From NCBI GenBank assembly GCA_036417435.1, contig CM070903.1, positions 1,175,001 to 1,239,000 of the forward strand: a stretch of 64,000 bases of DNA, given 5' to 3'. The position numbers and the translations under genes were made by a program. Source of the stretch: Inia geoffrensis (lineage: Eukaryota; Chordata; Mammalia; Artiodactyla; Iniidae). This document shows, piece after piece, positions 1 to 10,429 of this stretch. Under the pieces are notes generated by a model. That model was not told the DNA's origin. It worked only from the letters and a program-made list of their open reading frames with translations, and searched no databases. Within the stretch, counting starts at the first letter, position 1. Every line of letters starts with the position of its first letter.

Positions 1-986
1 GAAGAGAATAAATCTGCTTAGTTTTAAGGCACTGACTTTGTGGTCATTGGTCAGAGCGGCCGTTGGACCCCCATCCGCTCTGCATCTCCTGCCTGCTCCG
101 AGGTGGGCCCTTCACCCGCGACCAGCAGCACCTGCACCCCGACGTTCGGGGGTCCCTCTTCCATCCAGCCTGTTCTTCCATGTTTGGGGCGCGGGTTGCC
201 AGCCCCTTTGTTACGCGGCACAGGCTTCCTTCTGACTCAGCCTTGCAAACACTTTCTCTGGTTTGTTCTCACTTTCATTTTCATGTGATCAACCCTCCGT
301 CCCTCGCTCTGGTGGGTTCTTTTCTAGCGCCCGCCCCCGCCGCCGCCCCAAGCACTGTGATGCCACTGGCCTTGTCCTGAATGACAGCCTGATGTCTGCA
401 GTTTCCTTCTTAACATGGGGACCTTCAGACCATTGTTTCTCAGTCCGTCGGCCAGGACGCGTTTCCCCCGACCTGTCGCGGCCAATACTTTATAAAATAC
501 AGTAAAAATGTCACAGTGATGCAAGATGACACAAGCGTTTCCACACGGGGACTGTCGCTTTCTGTGCTCAGTGCCCTCACCCCAAACTGCCCGGGAGCCC
601 TGGGTCACCACGTATGGAGGCAACTGAGTCGGGTTTTTCCAGCTGCAGGGACAGACCTGCCCACGCAGGTTAGCAAGCAAACCGCCGCTTCCAGAGAACA
701 ACCACTGAGGTGCGCCGTGCAGGGCCAGTGGAAGGCCGAGCACAGAGGGGCCGCGGTCAGGCTCAAGCCCCGCGGCCCTCCCCTCCTCTCCTGGGGAAGA
801 GCTGCCCCCGAGCCAGACCCACCAGCCCTACAGGAGAGCAGAGCCTTAGGCTGGGGCTGGCGGGGCCGTGAGAAGCTGGAGGAGGGAAAGGAGGGGTTTT
901 GCCGAAAGGGCAGGATGGACGGCCGGTGCACCCACTCCCACGGCTGCGGCACCCATGAGCCGGCTCTGGGAGTCGCCACCCGGGGC

Positions 987-1046
987 TTGTGCGTGTGCAT
1001 CTGCGTGTGTGTGCGTGTGTGTGTGTGTGTGGGACACACACATCCC
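987..1046. repeat. GT-rich simple repeat with a CA arm
   Basis: Interrupted (GT)n with GC and CT interruptions, ending in a pure GT run that is followed immediately by 'gggacacacacat'. The GT and CA arms could fold back on each other. Confidence 0.85.
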
Positions 1047-3639
1047 ACCTCAGAACTCGGGCAGCTAGGCTGGCCCGAACCTGGGAGGGGACAGTCCTTC
1101 TCGGCCTGGAGCTGCTGGGGATGGACGCTCGAGGACACACCATCAGCTCTAACGGCCACTTCCTGGCTGCAGCCTGGGCGTGAGCTGCGTCCAACAAAGG
1201 CGACCTTGTCCCCTAATTAACAGCCCCTCTTGTTCCAGAGGAAAGTTGAAAATGGGTATTCAATTAAGCTTTAAAATCACGAGAAATGTGGTCTGCAGGA
1301 CGTTATAAAAGAGAAAGCTGATTCATCTGAAGACGGTTTGCTTCACTGGGGCGCCAGGCACAGCCCCCTTTACAGCCCACCCCGCGTCACGTGGGCCGTT
1401 GCCCCTCCACGCCGCTGGACGGGGTCCAGGACGGAGTGCGGCTGCTTCCGTGCCGCACTCCACTGGGGGATGAAGGGCCCCCCCCTTTCCTTAGAGGTTG
1501 CTTCTCAAACCAGGTCCCCACCCACGTGGCCCAAGGAAATCAACGAAAGGTTAAAATCAGTGTCACCAACAAGATGACAGAGTACATGGGAGCACTGCAG
1601 GTCAGATTGGAGATGAATCCACTGTGAAAACGTTCCTTCTCAGAGGACATTGTCTAAAAGCCCAGAATCATCCTGGCTTTACAGGGCACCCCCAGGAGGA
1701 GAGCCAGGGCCCCACTACGTCCCACGCTGGCCCTCGACCAGGCCACCCGTCCCGCTCCTCCCACGAGAAGCGCTGCCAGGAGGGGCTCCTATGGGTGATG
1801 GAAGGGAAGTGTGCTCACAGAAGTTCCGATTTACACCCACACGCCCACGCGAGGGGACCACGTGTCGTCATGACCCCCACGCAGCCCCAGCCCTGGGCCA
1901 CACCCGACCCCTGGGCCTCGTGGGGGCCTCCTTAGTGGAGTCAGCCCCTCCCATCTGCCCCCGTGAGGAGGCCACGTCCCCCACCCTGCCCCCAGCAGAC
2001 CCCGCCCCCTGCAGACCCTGCAGATGTCCCTCCCTGAGCCGGCCTGTCTGTCCCCCAGCCATGGATCTGGGCAGGGCTTCAGGGCTCAGCCTGTACCTGC
2101 TGGACACTCAGGCCACGCGGGGCTCCCTCTGCCAGGATGGGTAGCACCCTGGGCCCCAGTGCTCCCCAAGGGCAGGGCTGCCATTTCTGGATGGTTCTGT
2201 GGCCACAGCTGAGCGCCAGATGCTGGGCCCCCACACCCACTCTGACCGCCTGCCCTCGGACCAAACCACACCCTCTGGGGGCCAGGGTGGGGGGCCCACA
2301 GCACCGAAGAGGTGTGTCCCCTCCTGTCCCCCTCCTGCCCCACCCTGCTCCCTGGGACCCTCACCTGCACCTGCATCCCCCGCAGAGGGCTCACCCCACC
2401 CACACCTTCTCAGGGCCCCCACCTGGGTGTGCACGAGCTCCTCTCCCACCTCGGGCCATCAGGGAAGGGGGCAGGGCTGCAGACACAGAGAGCAGGGCAG
2501 CGGGCGCGCCAGAGACAGGGCCCACTGAGCATGTTCCTAGAAAGCCATGGGGGTCGGACACTGCCTCCCCGATTTACCCCCTAACCCACACCCTGACAGG
2601 GTTCCCACACCTGGGTTCTTCTTAAAAGTGCAGCCTGTCTGTGTAACACAGACCACAGAGCTCCCATCTGCCTAGAACAGGCTGTTCAAAGGCCCTGGGG
2701 TCGTTCCACACCCAGAGCCATCCCAGCACCGCCCAACGAAGATGAGAGCGTCCGCAGGAAGCCGGGCTCCAGACACTGCGACCCTCCAGGACCCCTGGCC
2801 GGGATGAGGGGTAGCCTCCGGACCCTGCAGGACGCCCCCTATCTCTGCCCCCGCTGCCGGCCTGCCCCCGCAGACACACCCCAAACCACCTGTGTTGACA
2901 GCCCCTTGGTAGGAAGGAGGCTGAGGAAGAAGCTCCGAGTTGCAAATCTACCTGCTGCGCCCTCTGGGGCCCCGTCGCGGTGCGGGCTGAGCAGGACAGA
3001 CAGATCCTCCCACTTGGACGTGCCACCCTTGACCTGGGGTCAGGTGGTCTCTGAGCTGAGAGCAGCGGTTTCAGGAGCCCCTGCACCTGTGCCCACGTGG
3101 GGGCACCTGCATCCTGCTCCCCGAGGCCGGGATCAAAGGGCAGAAAGGCAGCTGCACCCCACCCCCGGGGGGCCACACCCCCGGGTCCCCGTGCACACGA
3201 CTGTGGGGCTGGGGCTCCCGGAGAGGCCGGAGCCCGTCCCCTAGCCGCCCACTTCTCAGCGCCCGCACGACAGCCTCACAGCCCCTTCGCGGCCAGAGGT
3301 GCAGGGCAGGCACGCGGCCGGTCGCCGTGTCAAGAAACATCCAGAGAATGGGGCCTGCTGGGGCCCCTCAGAAGCTCCCCCAGACCTGTTCCCCGACAAG
3401 CAGAACAAGACCACGGAGGCCTTGGGGAAGGGGGGGCCTCCTCACAGGCCCTGGGCAGAGGTCTGTGAACCCGCATCCAGCTGCCAAGACCGCCTAGGCC
3501 GGGGCGCGTCTGGGTCGTCCGGGCCCCTCCCAGCCCCCGGAGCAGCCCAGCCCGGGAGTGCCACGGAGTCCCCCTCTCCCCCGGGAACCAGACGGTCCCA
3601 CTGGCACACGTGGCAAGGAGTGACAACCTAGTCCCTTAA

Positions 3640-3960
3640 AGTCTGTTCAGAATGTACCTATTAAAAATGAAGCATTTTTTAAATTTTAAAAGCTTGAACC
3701 ACAACGTTCCATCTCACGAGCCGGGCCTCCTGCCGACGTCGGAGCACGTTCAGCGCCTCTGTCTCCGTGTTCTCCTACAAGACTCAGAAGGTCAAACGAC
3801 GTCGAACATTAAAGAGCCTGTGACCCGCTTGCAAAACGAAACCGCTGTTGCTATTTTCTTTGGCTACGCCGTTAAGTCAAGTTTCAAAGAGGATTAACAT
3901 CTGTGCAAGCTGCTGTTTTTCTCTAGACCCTTTCTGGCGTTTTCTCACGCAGTCACACAG
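3640..3960. other. AT-richer, CpG-retaining block; candidate regulatory element
   Basis: This block is distinctly AT-richer than the flanks, yet keeps many CpG dinucleotides outside any ordinary CpG island. It has a perfect 10-bp palindrome CCGACGTCGG at 3733-3742 and a second CGACGTCG at 3797-3804; both contain the GACGTC core found in CRE/ATF-type sites. No repeat family is recognised. Regulatory function is inference from composition only. Confidence 0.3.
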
Positions 3961-6835
3961 GAAGGGGGCCGGGGTGCCCTGTAGGGGGCGTTTCTCGGGG
4001 GCCCTCAACGGCACATTCGACATCACTCTGGAAGTCGGGCGGGCAGTCAAGGGGCCAGTCTGATTTGTGCACTCTCCGTCCACGGAGAGGTGAGCGAGCC
4101 TCGGGTAGGAGGGGACGAGACTGCGCCCTCCCCAGGGGCACCTCCAGTGGGTCCCACGTCACGTCTTCACAGCCTGGAGCCACCAGGGGTGTGAGGGAGG
4201 GGTCCTGCCCTGGGCGACCTGCTCCAGGCCCTTCGAGGGGTATGGGGCACGGAAGCCTGGAGGCAGGTGCAGCACAACCTCCGGGGCTGCCTCGGGGGCC
4301 GACCCCGGGAAGCCATGGGCAGGCTGCTCCCTGGCCAAGCTCACGAGAGGCACCTCGGGGGGCCACTCCCTCTGCCTCCGGGGTTCCTCCCCGGGGTCCC
4401 AGGGTCAGGTTGGCCTGCCCATCCCCGGGGCTGTAGGCCCTGCAGGATGCCCTCCCACCCCAAGGCCGAGTCCCTCAGCACAGGGGCCCGGAAGCAGGCA
4501 CCTGGGCCCTTGGTAGGCATTTGCTCCATTTAAACCTGACAGCAACTTGACAGGACCAAGTCTTCAAAGACAAGACGGTGGGGTCCCCGAGGCCTTCCAT
4601 CAACGCCTCCTGCCAGGGACCCACAGGGCCAGCCGAGCACCACCTGGGCGGCCCTCCCTTCTCACCTTCCTCCAAGGTCCGCCTCTGTCCACCCCGGGCC
4701 CCGTCCAGCCCCGCAGGCTGCCTGGCCCTTACCGGCCTCTGCATTAGTCCTGGGCCTGCGTCCAAAACTGTCTCAAGTAACAGACACTGAAAGCTCAGAG
4801 AGCGGCCGGGGGGCTCCCCGAGACCTCAGGGAAAATTCTACTGGGTTCAGAAGCATACCCAGCACAACTACTGGCGCCTTGAGAAAACTGCCATCCTCTG
4901 GGGGCGGCAGGAACCCCCATCAGATCCATCCCCCTGCCCCACCCTGGGCCATCAGGGCCTGGCTTCCCCCCTACCCCTGCGGCCGCTGAGTGGGGGGTTC
5001 CGGGCGGGGAGCAATGCGAGGTGGGGCTGCACACGGTCCCTGCACACAGCAGGCGCTCACTGGAGGTGTCTGGAGATGCCCGCCGCCCTTGGCCCCTGCG
5101 AGAGCTCTGCTCTGTCTCAGGTCACCTCCCAGGCTGCCTGACAGCCCAGATAAGCTGCTGTGCGTGGAATGTGACCTCCCCGGGGACATCAGGCCCCAGC
5201 CTGGCAAAGAAACCACCTGGAAGACAAATGACAACCGTCTCCGCAGGTCACAGACAATGGAGCCGGCAGCCGTGGCCTCCCCACTCGTTTGTGCCGGTCC
5301 CTTCCGATCCCCTGCCGCGGTGCCCACTCTGCCCGGCAGGCCCGCCGTGCAGGGTGACTGCGTTAGGGTGATTGCGCCTCAGAGTCTGGTGACCCCAGCT
5401 TCCCGGCTGGCCAGTCCCCGCTGCCTAACGCCCTGCGCCATGAAAGGGCCAGGCCTGGGGCCTCTGCCAGAAGGGTCTGTGGCCCTAAAAGCTCTCTCCG
5501 TGTGGCCTCTGCCTAGACATGAAAACAAATTCGCCCGCCGCACCACGAGGCCCGAGGCCCAGACCAGCCGCCTGCACATTCCTAGGCTTCCATCTGCCTT
5601 GGAACCGGACCCAGGGTCACCGGGAGCGACCCCCGAGCCCGTCCTGCACAGTCCCAGCCCCCTTCTGCAGCTCCCACAGGCCAGGTGGGGCAGAAGCCTG
5701 GGGCACCCCACCTGGAACCCCCTCCCAGGCACCCAGGCAGGTGGCTGAGGCCCCCAGGGCGGTGGGGAGGCCCCCCATTCTTGCCACTTTAATCGCTTCA
5801 AGCCGCCTGCCCTAAGCAGGGGCAAAGTGGCTGGAGCTGAGGAGGGACCTTCCACCGCTTGGACTACAGCTGGGAGCCCCCGCAGAGGGTCCTTGAACAT
5901 GCAGGGATGCAACCGAGACCGCCGGGGCCCACATCCCCACTTCATGGTCACGACGCTCCCCGGCCCCCAGCATCAGTGTAGACGCGACACGCAGGGCAGC
6001 AGGAGCCCTTGTGGGGGACAGGGGGCGGCCGTCAAGGGGGGGGATCAGAGGCAGCCGCCCGGGGAACCAGGTCCAGGTGCAGATGGGCCCCGGGGAGGTG
6101 GAGAGGGGGCACCGGCGGCCGAGGTCCCATAGCGGCGGGCACGGTCACGCAGCTCACAAGGGATGCTGAGACAGTGCCTTCGAGATGCTGGGGACGGGCA
6201 ACCAGGTACCCAGCAGTGTATCTGGCTGCACAGAAGGACCCCCGACACAGACAGCGACCTGGGCCCAAGAGGCACTGCGCTGCCCGCCCCACCTGCCCCC
6301 TTCCTCCTCTCAGAGGCGTCATCACGGCTGTGGGGCCTGGTTGCCTGTTCGTAGCCTGTTCATCAGCTCAGAGCTTAGAGCTGGAAGACCACGCCTCCAG
6401 CCCCACCAGGCACCACGGGCGGGGGGACCCGGAACTGAGGCCCCTGGATGCAGCTCCAGCCACGCTGCGCACGCAGGTGGACGAATGCGGGGACGGAGGA
6501 TCGTGAAGGAAGACACCCCTGGGCCAGCCACACGTGCCGGCGGGAAGCCTCCACCTAACCTGCTCTGCTACTCCCCGCAGCAACCATCCTTCCACCCGCC
6601 TTCGCCTCGCGAGGCCCGCGGTGGTGAGCAGAAAACACCCCTCCATCCTTGAGGGCCCTCAGGAGGCCCCCGCCGGGGTGCTGTGCGCACACGGTCCCAC
6701 GGGACTTCCAAGGGAAGGACCCTCAGACACAACCTGGGTGCTTTTAGGGAAAGCCACAGTCGCCGAGTCCAGAGTCCCAAGTCCAGAGACAGTTCAGATA
6801 CACAAGAAAATGTTTTAAAAGTGAAAGGACCTACC

Positions 6836-7203
6836 CCGGAGTATAATTTAGTCATTAAAACAAAACAAACAACCCCACAAAGCACTGACGCTACAACGTG
6901 GATGAGCCTGGAAAACATGATGCTCAGCGAGAGGCCACAGACTCTGTAGGACAGATTCCATCCGCATGAAATGTCAGGAGCAGGCGAATCCAGAGGCAGG
7001 AAGCAGATAAGGGGGAGCCAGGCGCTGGGCGGGGAGAGTGAACGCCAGTGGGCACGGGGCTTCCACGACAAGAATGTTCTCCAACTGCAGGGCCAATGGT
7101 TGTATAACATGATGAATGTACTAAATGTCTCCAAATTGTTCACTTTAAATGGTTAGTTTTATGCCATGTGAATAAATAAATAAAAGTTAAAACAATAAAA
7201 AAA
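6836..7203 (+). mobile_element. LINE-1 3' end, old copy
   Basis: The sequence follows the end of L1 ORF2 and its 3' UTR. It has 'gtggatgagcctggaaaaca' and 'atgatgctcagcgagag' (from the 'catggatgaacctt...gctaagtgaaa' stretch), then 'gttcactttaaatggttagt', and finishes in 'aataaataaataaaagtt' and an A-rich tail. The internal G/C-rich part has diverged. It is 5'-truncated and mutated, so not mobile. It is sense on plus, opposite to COL18A1. Confidence 0.75.
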
Positions 7204-8435
7204 AGTTAAGGAGTCCACTTGGTCCCCAGCCTAAAGAAGAGAGAGCATATGACACCCATGTCGTGAAGTCTCCTGACCCCAAGTCCAGGCCCTGGCCACG
7301 CCCAGCCGGTCACCGCCTGCACCCGGTGGGTGAGGGTGGCCCACCTCCCCCAGTCTCCTCAGCCCCTGTCCGGGAAGGCCACCCCATCACGCAGCACATC
7401 CACGGCCCCCAGCCTCGCTCACCCACATGCTCCTGAAGCCCTGAGGGGCACCACGCGGTGAGATGCACCCTCAGAGCTCCTGGGAGGACCAGAGGGGGCT
7501 CCCATGCGGCTCACCTGGGGGGACCGGAGCCCTTCTGAATGAAGGGCTGCGTGAGGGAGGTGGTGTGGGCACATCCGCCCACCTCGGCTCCGACCCAGGA
7601 GCCCTGGGATCCTCTGGCTCCCAGGACAACGGCAGGAAGCAGCCTTCGCCACGGAGGGGCCAGAACCCCTGGGGACCCCCGGGGCCTTGAGTCACTGCGC
7701 CTCATTGCTCAGCGGTGAGCTCATCGCCCAGGTGCCAGCCTGCACCCCAAGGCCGTGCCCTCTCTGCTTCCCCATCAGCCCTGGGGTGCCCGGCCCCGAG
7801 CCCCGAGCTGAGCACAGACAAGCCAGGGCCCACGTGTCTGGAGGCGGAAATCAGAACCCAGATCCTAGCGGGACTCGGGTCACTCAGACCCCACCGTCCA
7901 GCAAGGGGGCCAGTGCAACGTGGTTAGCACATGGGCAGCTCCACCCGGACATGTCCGGCTCGGCCGGCGGGGCCCCGACACGCAGGCAAGCAGGTGAGAT
8001 CATGCTGGGTTGGGGCAGGGCAAGCAGGGGCCTACCCAGAGGGTGCGGCACCCTCACCAAGCTGCGTCCCAGTGGCATGGGCGCAGTGGGCTCTGGGCTC
8101 TGACTGTGGCAGAGGCCAGGGGAGCCAGGTGCCTTGCACTGCCGTGACTGAGGGGCACCTGCCTCCTGGGGTCCAGCCCAGAAGGCAAGGGTGGGAGGGG
8201 GCTCTGGGCCCCGAGTCTCTGGGAACGTGTGCACACATGGGAAGGAGAGGGACGGGGACGGCGGGCAGAGGGACATTCTGAAGTGAAAGCTCCAGTGAGA
8301 TGGAAGCAGACGGGAGGAAACATCAAGACTACAAGCTTGGCCATTCCCCACTCGGGGCACCACGTGGTCACACGGCATCCAGGAGGTTCAGCAGGCCCGG
8401 CCCTACAAATGATCTATCCAGAGGAGCCTCGATTA
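7204..8435. other. Unique GC-rich intronic sequence, nothing recognised
   Basis: Proline/glycine-rich chance frames only. No splice-flanked coding segment, RNA gene or repeat family is recognised. Confidence 0.55.
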
Positions 8436-8798
8436 ACACATACACGTGTGCAGACATGCACTTGCACACACGCACACCCATGCACCTGCACACACCTGCA
8501 CACCCATGCACCTGCACTCACACACATGCACACACACCCATGCACCTGCACACACACCCATGCACCTGCACGCACACACACGCACACACGCAGCCATGCA
8601 CCTGCGCTCACAATGCACACACGCACACCCACGCACCTGCACACACCCATGCACCTGTGCTCACACACATGCACACACACACGCACACCCATGCACCTGC
8701 GCTCACACACACGCACAAACGCGCACACAGGCACACCCATGCACCTTCACACACACATGCTCGTGCGTTCACACACATGCACACGCACACACTCACGG
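8436..8798. repeat. CA-rich minisatellite, core 'cacacccatgcacctgc'
   Basis: About nine copies, some variant, of a 'cacccatgcacctgc' core are separated by variable (CA)n spacers of roughly 5-30 bases. Variants include 'cacgcacctgc', 'ccatgcacctgt' and 'ccatgcaccttc'. The array reads open in several frames, giving His/Thr-rich (plus) or Cys/Val-rich (minus) peptides. These are products of the repeat, not genes. Spacing of the unit is irregular, so it is a compound minisatellite rather than a clean VNTR. Confidence 0.9.
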
Positions 8799-10149
8799 TC
8801 TTTAAAAAGAGGTCTCATGAAGCAAGGGGCGCTCTCTTCCTCAGGGACTGTCTGGCAGCAGGACGGGAGACGCCCGCTTGCTCGGGAACGCCTGTGTTCA
8901 GTGACCATCACACCCTCCTACCTCTGCTCAGCCCCGAGCTCCCTGCACGGCCCTCGGCAGCTCCTTCCACCACCAGGGACTGTGGGTGAGACTCTGCAAC
9001 TCCCAGGGTCTGCGGTCCTCCCCCGCCAGCCAGCAGCCCTGGGGCCACTGGCGGGCAGAGTCGGCCTGAGCAGCGCGTGTCTGCCGGGGGACGGGACAAG
9101 CCAGGGAAGAAGACAGTGGAACCCACAAATCCGCAGCCCAGCCTTAAAGCCAGGGGTGCCGGAATTATCACCCAAGGGACGTCACCTCTGCGACCAGCAG
9201 ACAGGCAGGGGCTCCCATGCGGCTCAGCAGGAGCCCGGAGCCCTGGCTCCTGCAGAAACGGCCCCGGTTTCAGACACACCTCCACTCGGGACTGTTCGTG
9301 GAGGCTTGTGGGCCCCTGAAATCCAGCAGGGAACACACTGGGCCCCGTGCACAGTCGGTGCACAGAAAAGGCGGGAGGGGTGCGCCCTCCAGGCTGAGCC
9401 CCGCCCCACCCCCCGCCATCTCAGACGTTGACCCCCACTGCCGGGGACCCCGCGGGCCACCTGGCTGTGGATGCCTCTGCCCGGACACCCCTACCCTAAA
9501 GGCTGCAGGCAGCCCTGAGCCCAAGCCGCAGGGCCCTCGCCGGCCGCCTCGAGGCCAGCCCCCCAGCTGGGACGGAGGGCACAAGGCCACATCCTCAGAG
9601 GCACGCACCTCGGTCCACAGGGTGCAGCCAACACCCCTGCTGCTCCCAGGGCGCCTGTAGGCCCCTCGGGGTCTGGGGGGAACGAAGGCCACCAGTTGTC
9701 CCCGCTGCCCTTCCTGACACAGTCACTGGGCCTGACCTGGGCAGGGCCCTAAGAGCCGGTTCTCACTGGTTTGCCTCAGCAGGAATGGGCACCCAACCCC
9801 ACTGCCACCCACCTGCGTCCTCAGCCTGGCCAGAGTGGCCGGACAGGCTCGGGCGGGAGGACCTGGAACTCTGCTCCCCGGTGTCCGGGGGTCACAGACA
9901 CCCCTCACCTGAAAACACAGCCCGTGGTCCAGCTCCCCCGGCTGCCCCTTCCCTCGTGCCCCAGTCACCTCGGCCCTCACCCCAACAGCAGCTCGCATCG
10001 GCCGTGTGCCTGTTCCTGAAGGTGCTCAATGTGCTGAGGTATCAGACGACCCACCGAGACAGGCGCTCAGAGGGACCGGCCTCTGAAGGGGGCTGAGGGC
10101 TTCGGAAGGACGCAAAGGCAAGCGGCTTAAGCACACTTGCTGTCATTTA

Positions 10150-10362
10150 CGCCGGGCAGGGCGCCTGCAGAAAGGCGGGAAAACCAAGGGGACTGGCGCT
10201 CAGCCTCTCCCGAATTCTCGTTCGGGTTAAAGAGGCGAGAGCAGAATCACAGACGACGCTCCACGACGTCGCGGCAAGAAGGACGCCGCTGGGCCAGGAG
10301 CACCTGCTTCCCCCACGCGGGGGTCGCAGGTGCCGATGTCTGTGTTTCTGTGTCGACGAACA
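10150..10362. other. Short CpG-dense patch in intron 2
   Basis: By hand count there are about 23 CpG in 213 bp, with GC content near 60 percent, so CpG is not depleted as it is in the surrounding intron. It includes 'cacgacgtcgcgg' (again GACGTC) and 'gtgtcgacgaac'. This suggests a sequence unmethylated in the germ line, such as an alternative promoter or enhancer. No exon or TATA box is seen beside it. Confidence 0.35.
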
Positions 10363-10383
10363 GGAGTCCTGGGTGCTCAGGCT

Positions 10384-10429
10384 CGCGCTCTCTCTCCCCC
10401 TCTCTGTCTCTGTCTCTCTCTCTCTACTT
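10384..10429. repeat. (CT)n pyrimidine tract
   Basis: Imperfect CT/CTGT repeat ('ctctctctccccctctctgtctctg...'). On the gene (minus) strand it is a GA tract, so it cannot serve as a polypyrimidine tract for COL18A1 splicing. Confidence 0.85.

Larger units (their letters stand above)
1..6835. other. Unique GC-rich intronic sequence, no gene seen
   Basis: No exon with a recognisable protein, no tRNA and no young repeat is visible. Open frames here, including one of about 250 codons on the plus strand at 4990-5748, are rich in Pro, Gly, Arg and Ser with no domain pattern, as expected from GC-rich DNA with few stops. It contains the GT-rich tract at 987-1046 and the AT-richer, CpG-retaining block at 3640-3960, listed separately. 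A short AT-rich stretch at about 1200-1320 looks unlike its surroundings but has no assignable feature. Confidence 0.6.

Noticed and set aside
8229..9431. 400-codon plus-strand frame, the longest in the window
   Set aside because: It spans the CA minisatellite (His/Thr repeats) and flanking GC-rich intron, has no domain pattern, and overlaps other equally open frames.
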